The notes beneath the pieces are model-generated. The model was not told the origin of the DNA. It worked only from the letters and a program-made list of their open reading frames with translations, and did no database searches. Made by a program: the position numbers and the translations under genes. 64,000 nt of DNA from Bacillota bacterium (GTDB lineage Bacteria > Bacillota > Clostridia > Lachnospirales > Lachnospiraceae): contig JAEWSH010000084.1 in NCBI GenBank assembly GCA_023398375.1, positions 310,001 through 374,000 of the forward strand, written 5' to 3'. Positions within the stretch are counted from its first letter, which is position 1; each line of letters opens with the position of its first letter. Shown in pieces: positions 49,089 to 58,953 of this stretch.

Positions 49089-52000
49089 TTATCGGCTGCT
49101 ATTTTGCAAAGTACATAAAAATTCTTTTGCAATTGTATATAATTCTCTTGAAGATACTTTTCCAGTTTGTTCCCTGTTACTATCTTCATTTCCAAATTTT
49201 TGGATGTCCAGATTTTTACTGAATACCAGATTAAGTGAAGTCATCTGCTTATCTTTGTTCTGCAGTTTTTCAGTAAATCCCGTTTCTATCTGTTTCAGAT
49301 TCTGCAGACCTTCTTCTGTATCGGTTGCAATATATCCGGAGATACTGTCTGTGGTAACTGTAAATTCTGCCGCAACTTTGCCATAAGTCTCACTTTCTGT
49401 CGTTGCTGTTACCTTACCGCTGTCATCTCCATGGATAATACGAAGATGAATGGAAGTAATTTCGTCACCGATCATAACCGGTATTTCATAATTTTGCTCC
49501 TTTGCAAGATTCTTAGCAAGTGTTACCTGCTTAAATGTAAGCGCCATGCACTTAATATCTACAGAAGTTGCGACATTTTTTTCTATTGCAGTTTCTAAAA
49601 TATCTTTTGCAACATTCTGAAGGTTCTCATATGATGTATTAACTTCTTCCTCACCTGTAAAATTCTCCGTCAGTTCCGCCATTGCCTCTTTTAATGCATT
49701 TGTTAAGGAAAATGGAGTTTCCGTATTATCCGGACCTTCTTCCATCCTGTCTGCATCTTCTTGTTCAGCCTGTTCATACAAATTCTTAAAAGTGGCACCA
49801 CGATTTTGTCTCATATACGCTGCCGCCAACAAATTATCTACCGTTACAGGCTGGTCAAAATCTGTTAATGATTTTATTACGCTCTCTTCAATATCCTTGA
49901 TTTTTCTAATATCATCTAGTTGCTGTAACTGAAACTGTCTCTCCGTTTTCTGGCTGTTTTCATCATCAAAAGCTTTCAACTGCTCCGCTATTTCTTCCAG
50001 TGTAATTTCACTATTAAGATCCATATCTGCAATTGCATTCGGTTCTATATAATCTAATACATCTTTCACAAGGCTTTCATTATACTTAACTTTTTGCATG
50101 GTGTTGATCTGATCTGATATGGAATCTCCTTTTTGATTTACAGATTCCAATCCGCCTAAATCATCATCTACAGATATGTCTATATTGTTCTTTTTCTTGG
50201 AACGTACAGCAGATAATAAATTCTTAAAGGAAAGTTCTGCACCCTGGTTCACCAGGCTTCCAATGACAGCACCATCTGATTTCTCAATTTGGCGGAATAA
50301 CCTGTATACCCCTATATATGCCTCTTTTTCATCTTCTGATATTTCATTATTCTGTTCTAATTTATAAAGATATTTAGAATATTTCTCGCCTTCATTCAAA
50401 ACATTGGAATTCATTTCAGACAAATATTCTTCCATCGTATTAAGATCTGTCTCTAATGGATTCACATTATCACGTATCATTTGCAATGCTGCTGCCGGAG
50501 TTACCTTCTGAATAACCCGGGTAACTGTTTCATCTGCTTCTTTAATGGCTTCCACATTTTCTTTTGTTATTGCCATACTGTTATATCCAAGTATCCTGAC
50601 AGCTCTTTTATTTGTGTCTGTGTGATCCATATCTATTTCATCTAATAATTCATTTACATTACGGAAAGCCTTCTTGATAGAATCACCCAAATCACTCCTT
50701 GGAGCAGTCATCAGTGCTTCATATGTCTCACCCGCAGCCTGATATTTATTTTGTAATATGGTACCCTGTTCATATACATAATTTAATGTAAAAGCATTAC
50801 CTTGTGAAACTGCTCGTCCGATTGCTGCTGCCGGCATAGAAGCAATATCAGTTACCTTAGTTAAAGTTTCATTCAGGAGCAATGCTTTCTCACTTACTGA
50901 TGTACGATCGGATGATTCCCCGAATAGAGTCGTATTCTGTTTCTGTTCTAACTCTTTATAATGTTCTACTAACTGTTCCAGTTCTGTTGTATCGATCGAA
51001 ATTCCGCTTTTTAATAATTTAACATTTGCCTCGACACTCATCTGTAATCGAATCTCTTCTAATTGTCTTTTGGCAGTAACAGATTCTTCACTATATGTAA
51101 GGGATTTATTGCTGTCTGAATCTAATTGGATCTGCTTTTGAGATGCTATCAGATTTTTAATTGTAATCGGCTGCCCATTCTGGACAACTGATTCTACTGC
51201 CTCATCGCTGATCTGCTCTACTTCCTGCAACAATTCTGCTGCCTGCTCATAGATTCCTTCTTTATTTAACAGAAGAGCTTCTCCTGCTGTCTTTCCTTCT
51301 CCCATTGCCTGTGCAATACGGTCTATGATGTCTTCACTATTTTTACTGATATCCGTCTGTTTGATATCCTCTAATAAAGATAAAGAATCACTTGTCAGCG
51401 GAACCCCTTTTTCAATTAACCATTTTGCATCAGATACTGTATCTTCATTTACTTCCTGATCCGCCTCTTTAATCACTTTTTCTATTTGAGGCATTAATTG
51501 CTCAAAATTTATCACATCCGCCTTCTTGGCATAATACCCGGGCATCTCATCCACATAATATCCTTTACCCTGGCGATTGCTGTCAGAAGTAGAACTGTAT
51601 TCTGCTGTATAAATATTATCAATCGTTGGTTCCATCTTGTTTTGAACCATATATTTCATTGCACCCTCAGTAATATCTGAAAGTTGCTGTGCTTTATCCA
51701 AAGTCTTTTTCACTTCTGACACATTGTCTTCTGTAACAGGAACATCATTTTCTTTCAGCTTACTTATTATCGCTTCGGCCTGTGCCCTGTTACCAGTTAT
51801 CGCTTTCCACGTATCCAAATCAAGCGTATCTGTATAACCTGATACACGAACTCCTGATTCTGCTAACTCAGCTTTTATTCTATCGACAACGGTAACCATA
51901 GTTCCAACTTCTGTACTATTTGGATGGTATCCATCCTCCAGCAGTTTTGCAAAATCTTCATCAGACATAGTATTAGACATTACTGCCATATAGTTTTTTT

Positions 52001-52259
52001 GCTGTGCAACGTCGGTTGCTGCAGCTTCCTGCATAACTTCTTCTGCGGTCTTTCCTTGACCTCCATAAGCTTTGTTATCCATAACTGTGCCAGAAATGTC
52101 TAATGCAAATGCCCCGGCACGCTCACTCTTTGATGTGCTGGAACTATTGTATGAAATTGTACTTGTACCTTTGTCTACATTTTGACGATTGCTTGCGTAA
52201 TCTATATCTACTCTCATAGTCTGATCTCCATGTAGAACCTCCAATGGCTGTCCTGCCAC
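49089..52259 (-). CDS. DUF6240-like large protein beside flagellin
   Basis: A 1056-residue, acidic, Gln/Asn/Glu-rich protein without signal peptide or membrane segment. Repeated helical modules of about 55-60 residues recur, each with a V-T-x-x-N (VTEDNVSEVKKTL, PTIDNIYTAEY, ITIKNLIASQKQ, VTVDNLLAAAYMR) core. It resembles DUF6240 proteins found near flagellar genes in Lachnospiraceae. It may be a flagellar export or filament-related cytosolic protein; the reaction is unknown. In the same orientation and probably the same operon as flagellin and fliS. Confidence 0.7.
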   Translation of the reverse strand: MAGQPLEVLHGDQTMRVDIDYASNRQNVDKGTSTISYNSSSTSKSERAGAFALDISGTVMDNKAYGGQGKTAEEVMQEAAATDVAQQKNYMAVMSNTMSDEDFAKLLEDGYHPNSTEVGTMVTVVDRIKAELAESGVRVSGYTDTLDLDTWKAITGNRAQAEAIISKLKENDVPVTEDNVSEVKKTLDKAQQLSDITEGAMKYMVQNKMEPTIDNIYTAEYSSTSDSNRQGKGYYVDEMPGYYAKKADVINFEQLMPQIEKVIKEADQEVNEDTVSDAKWLIEKGVPLTSDSLSLLEDIKQTDISKNSEDIIDRIAQAMGEGKTAGEALLLNKEGIYEQAAELLQEVEQISDEAVESVVQNGQPITIKNLIASQKQIQLDSDSNKSLTYSEESVTAKRQLEEIRLQMSVEANVKLLKSGISIDTTELEQLVEHYKELEQKQNTTLFGESSDRTSVSEKALLLNETLTKVTDIASMPAAAIGRAVSQGNAFTLNYVYEQGTILQNKYQAAGETYEALMTAPRSDLGDSIKKAFRNVNELLDEIDMDHTDTNKRAVRILGYNSMAITKENVEAIKEADETVTRVIQKVTPAAALQMIRDNVNPLETDLNTMEEYLSEMNSNVLNEGEKYSKYLYKLEQNNEISEDEKEAYIGVYRLFRQIEKSDGAVIGSLVNQGAELSFKNLLSAVRSKKKNNIDISVDDDLGGLESVNQKGDSISDQINTMQKVKYNESLVKDVLDYIEPNAIADMDLNSEITLEEIAEQLKAFDDENSQKTERQFQLQQLDDIRKIKDIEESVIKSLTDFDQPVTVDNLLAAAYMRQNRGATFKNLYEQAEQEDADRMEEGPDNTETPFSLTNALKEAMAELTENFTGEEEVNTSYENLQNVAKDILETAIEKNVATSVDIKCMALTFKQVTLAKNLAKEQNYEIPVMIGDEITSIHLRIIHGDDSGKVTATTESETYGKVAAEFTVTTDSISGYIATDTEEGLQNLKQIETGFTEKLQNKDKQMTSLNLVFSKNLDIQKFGNEDSNREQTGKVSSRELYTIAKEFLCTLQNSSR

Positions 52260-52407
52260 TAAGAATTATTTGTACTCTCTATTTCGGTTCATTACCCCTT
52301 TTTCTTAACCCCTTACTGTTAAAAAAACAGCTGTATCCAAAAATCAGAATCATTCCTTCTAATTTTCAAATATAGCTGCTCTTCCATATTTATAAGTTTT
52401 TCTATCG

Positions 52408-54330
52408 CTAAAATTCAAATATTGCAGCTCCATATGGTGATAATATATATGGAAAAGAGTATTCTTTTGTATCCCATGGAATTTTATCAGCCATAACTTC
52501 CTTTGGCTGTTGGCGTCCTGTCCCGCCGAATCTCTTATCATCGCTATTCAATATTAGTTTATACTTTTTCAGAACCGGAACCCCTATCCGATAATCTTTT
52601 CTTTCTACAGGTGTCAGATTTAATACAAATAGTAAAGATTTCGTGCTACTTCTGTTCTTCCGTATAAAACTATATGTGCTCTTCTCCGTATCTGATGCAT
52701 TAATCCACTCAAATCCTTCCCAAGAATTATCGATTTCATAAAGGCAAGAATATTTTTGATATATTTTTAATAATTCTTTCACAAATTCCCGGATACCACT
52801 ATGTAATGGATTTTCTAGCAAATACCACTCTAATTCCGTATTTTCATTCCATTCATGATCAGCTGCGAATTCCTGTCCCATGAACAATAGCTTCTTACCG
52901 GAATGCCCTATCATATAAGTATATCCTACACGCAAATTAGCAAATTTATCGCTGTCTGAACCTGGCATTTTGTTTAACATAGAACATTTCAAATGTACTA
53001 CCTCATCATGTGATAACGGTAGAATATAATTTTCACTTTCATTATAGCTCATTGCAAAAGTCATCATGTAATGATTATTTTTTCTAAAATAAGGATCCAA
53101 CTTCATATATTCGCAGAAATCATGCATCCATCCCATATTCCACTTAAAACTGAATCCAAGTCCATTTTCTTCCGGTCTAGCAGTCACACCTGGCCAGGCA
53201 GTGGACTCCTCTGCAATCATCATAACTCCAGGAAAACTTCCTAAAATCAAGGAATTCAAATGTTTAAAAAACTCTATTGCTTCAAGATTCTTATTCTCTC
53301 CATACTTATTAGCAATCCACTGACCATCACTCTTTCCATAATCAAGATATAACATGGAAGCAACAGCATCTACACGCAGACCATCAATATGGTATTCTTT
53401 AATCCAATACAATGCATTGGTAAGTAAAAAATTTTTAACTTCTCTGCGTCCATAGTTAAATATTTTTGTACCCCAGTCCGGATGTTCTCCTAATCTTGGG
53501 TCAGAATGTTCAAAAAGACATGTCCCATCAAATTCAGCTAGACCATGGGCATCCTTTGGAAAATGTGCCGGTACCCAATCGAGAATGACCCCGATCTTAT
53601 TCTTATGTAATGTATTGACAAGATACATGAAATCATCAGGTGTTCCATATCTGGATGTCGGTGCATAATATCCGGTGACCTGATATCCCCAGGAGCCATC
53701 AAATGGATGCTCTGCTATACCCATTAATTCAATATGGGTATAATGCATTTCTTTCAAATATTTTACTATTCTATCTGCAAATTCACGATAAGTATAAAAT
53801 CCGTCTGAAGTTCCATTCTGATGTTTCATCCAGGAACCAATATGACATTCGTATATTGCAATTGGCTGCTTCTGAATGTCTTTTTCCTGTCTTGACTTTA
53901 TCCATGTATTGTCTGTCCAGGAAAATTTACTGATATCAAATATTTTGGAAGCATTACCCGGCCTCATTTCTGCATAGGCTGCAAAAGGATCCGCTTTATA
54001 TAATTTTCTACCATCTGTTGTGATAATGAGATACTTATACATTTGTTCTGCCTTGACTTCTGGCACAAAGACAGTAAAAATTCCTCCGCCTTCATTACGA
54101 ATCATTTGATTTGCTTCTTCATTCCAGTCGTTAAATTCTCCAATGACATAGACGCTTGCTGCATTTGGTGCCCAAACAGCAAAGAAGACGCCTTTTATAC
54201 CGTCTTCCTCTGAAAAATGTGCCCCTAATTTTTTATAAAGATCATAATGAGTCCCTTGCCCAAATAGATATTGGTCTATCTCAGAAATAAATACCTTTTC
54301 CCCTATTTCTTTCCCCTTTGACAATGCCAT
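52408..54330 (-). CDS. glgB: 1,4-alpha-glucan branching enzyme
   Basis: A 640-residue GH13 enzyme that makes alpha-1,6 branches in glycogen. N-terminal CBM48 domain (GVFFAVWAPNAASVYVIGEFNDWN) and catalytic barrel with the four conserved regions: ILDWVPAHFPKD, DGLRVDAVASMLYLDY (nucleophile Asp), MMIAEESTAWP (acid Glu) and LSHDEVVH. No other glg gene is in the window. Lies 13 bp downstream of the TPR/AAA-like gene, so co-transcribed with it. Confidence 0.96.
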   Translation of the reverse strand: MALSKGKEIGEKVFISEIDQYLFGQGTHYDLYKKLGAHFSEEDGIKGVFFAVWAPNAASVYVIGEFNDWNEEANQMIRNEGGGIFTVFVPEVKAEQMYKYLIITTDGRKLYKADPFAAYAEMRPGNASKIFDISKFSWTDNTWIKSRQEKDIQKQPIAIYECHIGSWMKHQNGTSDGFYTYREFADRIVKYLKEMHYTHIELMGIAEHPFDGSWGYQVTGYYAPTSRYGTPDDFMYLVNTLHKNKIGVILDWVPAHFPKDAHGLAEFDGTCLFEHSDPRLGEHPDWGTKIFNYGRREVKNFLLTNALYWIKEYHIDGLRVDAVASMLYLDYGKSDGQWIANKYGENKNLEAIEFFKHLNSLILGSFPGVMMIAEESTAWPGVTARPEENGLGFSFKWNMGWMHDFCEYMKLDPYFRKNNHYMMTFAMSYNESENYILPLSHDEVVHLKCSMLNKMPGSDSDKFANLRVGYTYMIGHSGKKLLFMGQEFAADHEWNENTELEWYLLENPLHSGIREFVKELLKIYQKYSCLYEIDNSWEGFEWINASDTEKSTYSFIRKNRSSTKSLLFVLNLTPVERKDYRIGVPVLKKYKLILNSDDKRFGGTGRQQPKEVMADKIPWDTKEYSFPYILSPYGAAIFEF

Positions 54331-54343
54331 AAGATGGCCTCCT

Positions 54344-56818
54344 TTAATAATTAATGAAATCCTTTTCTCTTAACACAATCATATCTTCATCATCATATCT
54401 TTTTCCAAAGAGAACATCTTTAAAATGTGACAAGCTCTTTTTTGTGGCACTATAAATTGCATCTTCCACGATTTCCTCTACATCTTCTGCACTAACAATA
54501 TGATCACTTGTCTGCATATCTGCTATTCTTGTATATAACGCCAGTATTCCTAGTTCATCAATAGAGAATTCCTGCTCTAAGGCATATTGTTTTGCATGTG
54601 CTACCAGTGCGTCATTATTTAATTGAGGAACGTTGATCCTGGCATTGAATACATTCTCAATACCTTTATTCTTACTGATTAATTTTTGGATATTCTTGGG
54701 AGTGTCTTCAATTATGATTATAATTCCTTTGCTTCCCCGATCCAGTGCTTTCAGTATTTTACTAAGTGCATCAGTTGACAACGCTCCTGCCTTTTCAATA
54801 ATAAGTGCTCCATTTTCCAGTGCCGAAAATACTTTTGCAGGATTTTTGCTGTTGAATACTTTCGCTGATATTTTAGCAACTTTACCAGAAAAATTACTAT
54901 CTAATGTCTGAATATCTTTCAGAAGATTCTTTGCAAGTTCCAAAGTTTTTGTTCCCTCTTCACCAGTAATCATAATATTACCTGTATATGGAGCAAGCGA
55001 GACTATGTCTAATGCATGAATCAATTGTTTCTTTGCTTTTTTAGAATAAAGAATAGATCCAAATAATTTTTCTTCTTCTTCCGAAAGAGTACGAATCTTT
55101 TCAACTTGAACTTCTTCAGATTCTGCTTTTTCAGGATTCTCCCCGCTTTCTTTATTCTCAGACTCGTCTGCTTTTTCAGCATCCTCTATTTGCTCTTCCT
55201 CTGTATCCGCAGTTACTCCTGTACCATCTGATTTTTCAAGCTTTTCAAGTTCTTCAGTCTCTTCCTGGTCTGCAGCTTCTTTCCCTAGTTCCTCTGCCTG
55301 TTCGCATACTTCCTCTGCAACAGCATTTTCATTCTCCGTAACTTCTATTTCTTCCGTATCTGCTGTTTCTGACAAGGTATTAGCTGTTTCTTTTAATCGT
55401 CGATTTTCTTCTTCTAATTTAGAAGCTGCCTCTAATTTAGCAAGCAGGTCTGTTTTTGTTGCTTCATCAAATTCTGAAAATAATTGTCCTGTTTGTTCCG
55501 AGACCCTTTTTTTAACATCCTGTAACCGTTTTTCCTGGTTCTCTTTTTTTGTATTTTCCCACTCAGCCAGAATATCTACAATATTCATCTGACCTGTGAT
55601 CTGTTTTTCTAATCTCTCTTCTTCCGGAACAACAAGTGAGATCTGTCCATCATATTCCTGAGACAATAATCTTTCAAACTCTGACAGTTCCGAAGTCTTA
55701 TTTAAAGCCTTTATCTCTTTCAGATTTTCCGCTTTTTCTATTTCCGCAGGCTGACCATCCTCTGAAGATATTTCTATTGATACGTCTTCGTCCACTTCTT
55801 CAATACCGTCATAGGTATCATTTATTTCTTCAAGTTCCTCAACAGCGGGAAATTCTTCCGTCTTACCTTCTTCAAAGAATACCTCCTGCACTTCCTGTTT
55901 AAAAGGCTGCAATTCTACCTGGTTAATATCCGGCAGATTTGCTGTTTCTTCTAAAAGTGGTGCTACGATTGCATTTGCTATTGCATCATCTTCTTCGTCC
56001 TCTACCGGCTCCTCCATTGGAAATTCTTCTTCTCCTTCATCCAATAATTCTTTCATACTGGCAGCAAGCTCTTTTTGCAAATTTATGGTATTGTATTTAC
56101 TCATATCCATCGGTTTTACATGGACATCTATATCAGGTTCTATAAATTCTTCCCTGTCATCATCGTCATTGTCTTCCACTTTATGTACTGACGTTGGCTT
56201 CTTATTTCCTGTTAACTGGTCATACTTGTCCTGTTGAACAGGATTCAAAGGCTCATGCAGCATCTTTAATTCCATCGCTTTTAACACATATTTACCTTCT
56301 CCAAACCATAGAACCAATTCATCACACTCTTCGATACATTTTGTGCTTAAGCCAATGCGATGATATAAATACGCTAATTCATATGCCCATTTCTCACGAT
56401 AATCTTTCTTTTTGAACTCTTCCAAAACGGAAATTCTCTCTTCAATACTGACTTCCTGTGCTTCATATATTTTATATTGAAGAATAAATCTGCCTGTATC
56501 CTTTGGCGCAATCTGAACAAATTCTTTATAATATTCCCATGCCTGTACATATTCTTCCATTTTAATGGATAACTCGCATAATGAATAAACGATAGTTCTT
56601 CCGCCAGGATGACGATCATAAGCTAATAAAAGAACTTCTTTACTGTCCTCATACCTTCTATTAACCTTATAGATATCGCTCACAATAGTCAGCATCATAA
56701 TGCTTTTTACTCTGTGCCAGTCTATGGTATCGGCAATCTGCATAGCTTCTTTGTACTTTTTAGATGCTACCATACTCTTTATTTCATCTGCCCGAACTTT
56801 ATATTCATACTTATCCAA
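54344..56818 (-). CDS. TPR / degenerate AAA-like protein, unknown
   Basis: An 824-residue cytoplasmic protein in three parts: helical TPR-like repeats (1-200), a very acidic Glu-rich linker (215-590) and a C-terminal AAA-like domain (600-800). In the last, NIMITGEEGTKTLELAKNLL resembles a Walker A loop with Glu-Thr in place of the usual residues (GxxGTGKT expected), and GIIIIIEDTPKN resembles Walker B. It may be a scaffold or a degenerate ATPase. Not recognised as a named family. It precedes glgB. Confidence 0.65.
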   Translation of the reverse strand: MDKYEYKVRADEIKSMVASKKYKEAMQIADTIDWHRVKSIMMLTIVSDIYKVNRRYEDSKEVLLLAYDRHPGGRTIVYSLCELSIKMEEYVQAWEYYKEFVQIAPKDTGRFILQYKIYEAQEVSIEERISVLEEFKKKDYREKWAYELAYLYHRIGLSTKCIEECDELVLWFGEGKYVLKAMELKMLHEPLNPVQQDKYDQLTGNKKPTSVHKVEDNDDDDREEFIEPDIDVHVKPMDMSKYNTINLQKELAASMKELLDEGEEEFPMEEPVEDEEDDAIANAIVAPLLEETANLPDINQVELQPFKQEVQEVFFEEGKTEEFPAVEELEEINDTYDGIEEVDEDVSIEISSEDGQPAEIEKAENLKEIKALNKTSELSEFERLLSQEYDGQISLVVPEEERLEKQITGQMNIVDILAEWENTKKENQEKRLQDVKKRVSEQTGQLFSEFDEATKTDLLAKLEAASKLEEENRRLKETANTLSETADTEEIEVTENENAVAEEVCEQAEELGKEAADQEETEELEKLEKSDGTGVTADTEEEQIEDAEKADESENKESGENPEKAESEEVQVEKIRTLSEEEEKLFGSILYSKKAKKQLIHALDIVSLAPYTGNIMITGEEGTKTLELAKNLLKDIQTLDSNFSGKVAKISAKVFNSKNPAKVFSALENGALIIEKAGALSTDALSKILKALDRGSKGIIIIIEDTPKNIQKLISKNKGIENVFNARINVPQLNNDALVAHAKQYALEQEFSIDELGILALYTRIADMQTSDHIVSAEDVEEIVEDAIYSATKKSLSHFKDVLFGKRYDDEDMIVLREKDFINY

Positions 56819-56923
56819 GGTATCACCTCATAAACCGTTTTCTCATGTTACTTTATTGCTATTTTACTACATAAATACCCACTATCTAACTATTTTTTAG
56901 TGTATCATACCATATACGTTATG

Positions 56924-57793
56924 TCAAAAACATTTAGACCACAAGATGTTGGAAAAAATAGCGAATTGTTCCAGTGTTAAAGCCTCTCCCCGAATTGTTT
57001 CCGAAAGATTCATTTCCTTAAGTGTTTCTAAAATATGCTCCTTTTTCACATTTAAATTAACCGAATTCTGAAGTCCGTTTACAAGTGTCTTTCGTCTCTG
57101 ATTAAAGGAAGCCCTTATGATAGCAAAAAGGAACTTTTCATTCTCTACCTCTACAGGGGGCTTTTCATATTTTGTTAACCGTATTACAGATGATCCAACC
57201 TTTGGTTGCGGCATAAAACAACTAGGAGGCACATTTACAACTATTTGCGGATTTGCATAAAATTGTACTGCTAACGACAGCGCACCATAATCTTTGGTTC
57301 CCGGTCCCACCTGCATTCTATCTGCCACTTCTTTCTGCACCATGATGGTAATGTTGTTCAGTGGTACTTTGCTTTCAAATAATCCCATTATAATAGGCGT
57401 TGTAATATAGTATGGTAAGTTTGCCACTACTTTAATTGGTCTTCCCTGATTTTTCTCTTCAACTAGTTTATTGATATCGACTTTTAAGATATCTTCATTA
57501 ATAACTGTCACGTTATCATATGCTGACAGAGTATCTTCCAGAATTGGAATCAACGATCGATCGATCTCAACCGCAATGACTTCCCTGGCTGCCTCTGCCA
57601 GGTATTGTGTCATCGTTCCAATTCCAGGACCTATCTCTATGATACAATCATCTTTGGTTATTTCCGCTGAAGCTACAATTCTATCCAGAATATTCCCATC
57701 AATCAGAAAATTCTGTCCATATTTTTTTTGAAATATAAAATTATATTTTCGTAATACCTCAATCGTATTTTTGGGACTGCCAAGTGTAGCCAT
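56924..57793 (-). CDS. rsmA: 16S rRNA dimethyladenosine transferase
   Basis: KsgA/RsmA, 289 residues, dimethylates A1518 and A1519 of 16S rRNA in the cytoplasm. The N-terminal KKYGQNFLIDGNILDRIV and IIEIGPGIGTMTQYLAE are the SAM-binding hallmark; the catalytic motif is seen as VANLPYYITTPIIM. Normal length. Downstream of tatD on the same strand, a common Firmicute arrangement. Confidence 0.96.
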   Translation of the reverse strand: MATLGSPKNTIEVLRKYNFIFQKKYGQNFLIDGNILDRIVASAEITKDDCIIEIGPGIGTMTQYLAEAAREVIAVEIDRSLIPILEDTLSAYDNVTVINEDILKVDINKLVEEKNQGRPIKVVANLPYYITTPIIMGLFESKVPLNNITIMVQKEVADRMQVGPGTKDYGALSLAVQFYANPQIVVNVPPSCFMPQPKVGSSVIRLTKYEKPPVEVENEKFLFAIIRASFNQRRKTLVNGLQNSVNLNVKKEHILETLKEMNLSETIRGEALTLEQFAIFSNILWSKCF

Positions 57794-57838
57794 ATATACT
57801 CCTATCTGCCTGCATCTGCAAGCACCCTAACAAGGTTT

Positions 57839-58621
57839 TTAAATTTTCTCTAATCTATACACTGCTTTAGCATTCTTATTTGTCTGTTCCAATACTTCTT
57901 CATATAAGAGTCCCTTAATATTTGCTATTTCCTGAACCACATACGTAAGATTAAGCGATGAATTCCTCTCTCCTCTGTGCGGTACAGGTGCCAAATAAGG
58001 GCAATCTGTCTCTAACAAAATGCGTTCCATTGGAATATAGGCGACTGCTTCTTTTATTTTTTTAGCATTTTTAAAAGTTACCACACCACCAATTCCAAAG
58101 TAGAATCCTAAATCAAGATATTCTTTGGCGTTTTCTTTTGAATAGGAGTAACAATGTATGATTCCGCTTAATTTACTCTTCGCATCTGCAGCCGCTAACA
58201 TATCAAGTGTATCCTTTGCTGCTTCTCTGGAGTGTATAATTACCGGAAGTCTAACTTCTTTCGCTAATTCTAATTGTCTGTCGAACCATACCTGTTGTAT
58301 GTCTTTTGGCACATCTTCCCAATAATAATCAAGACCTATTTCACCGATTGCAACTATTTTATCTAACCTGCTCTGCTCTCTTAGCCACTCTATATCCTGC
58401 TCATTCAGATTTAATACATCTTCCGGATGAACACCAATCGCTCCATATAAAAAAGGATACTTCTCTGTTAAAGCAATTGTAGTCTCTGAAGATTTCATAC
58501 TCGCCCCAACATTGACGACTGCTTCTATCATACTGCCTTCCTGCATGGAAGATAATAAAGCATCTCTGTCTTCATCAAATGCTTTATCATCATAATGTGC
58601 ATGCGTATCAAAAATTCTCAT
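57839..58621 (-). CDS. tatD: TatD family metal-dependent hydrolase
   Basis: A 260-residue TIM-barrel hydrolase/DNase. Metal ligands visible: DTHAHYDDKAF at the start, AIGEIGLDYYW near 97, PVIIHSREA near 130, GIIHCYSYSKEN near 155 and LLETDCPYLAP near 204. The start at 58621 (MRIFDTHAH) matches the family; the frame opens at 58639. Near rsmA, as often. Confidence 0.92.
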   Translation of the reverse strand: MRIFDTHAHYDDKAFDEDRDALLSSMQEGSMIEAVVNVGASMKSSETTIALTEKYPFLYGAIGVHPEDVLNLNEQDIEWLREQSRLDKIVAIGEIGLDYYWEDVPKDIQQVWFDRQLELAKEVRLPVIIHSREAAKDTLDMLAAADAKSKLSGIIHCYSYSKENAKEYLDLGFYFGIGGVVTFKNAKKIKEAVAYIPMERILLETDCPYLAPVPHRGERNSSLNLTYVVQEIANIKGLLYEEVLEQTNKNAKAVYRLEKI

Positions 58622-58752
58622 GGCTGAGTACCTTATCATTACCTTTCGTTTTTAATCTTCATTTTATCATGAATACTTTCTGATTATACTTTCTGGAAAA
58701 ACGAGTTACAAGACCTTTATTCAAATTATTCAGATAGAAAACAAAAAAATAC

Positions 58753-58781
58753 TTGCAAACCATGACATAATATATTATAAT
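58753..58781 (+). promoter_or_regulatory. Promoter of tRNA-Lys
   Basis: TTGCAA - 17 bp - TATAAT, 25 bp before the tRNA 5' end. Confidence 0.85.
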
Positions 58782-58805
58782 AACCCTTGCATTGTTAATA
58801 AAGAC

Positions 58806-58878
58806 GCGCTTTTAGCTCAGTTGGTAGAGCACCTGACTCTTAATCAGGGTGTCCAGGGTTCGAGTCCCTGAAGGCGCA
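58806..58878 (+). tRNA. tRNA-Lys (anticodon CTT)
   Basis: A 73-nt cloverleaf: acceptor GCGCTTT/AAGGCGC with one G-U pair, D-arm TAGCTCAGTTGGTAGAGC, anticodon arm CCTGACTCTTAATCAGG with CTT, T-arm CAGGGTTCGAGTCCCTG and discriminator A. CCA is not encoded. A single gene, followed by a terminator. Confidence 0.95.
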
Positions 58879-58881
58879 TTC

Positions 58882-58924
58882 AAGCACTAGTTTTGAGGAC
58901 GTATGAGCCTCGGGGTTGGTGCTT
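58882..58924 (+). terminator. Terminator of tRNA-Lys
   Basis: Arms AAGCACTAGTTTTGAGG and CCTCGGGGTTGGTGCTT pair with G-U pairs, followed by TTT. It starts 4 bases past the tRNA. Confidence 0.8.
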
Positions 58925-58953
58925 TTTGCTTATTCAAATAAAAGGAGATTCTC

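Noticed and set aside
56829..56835. CATAAAC in flanking chromosome
   Set aside because: The only copy found outside the element; expected by chance and not part of the array.
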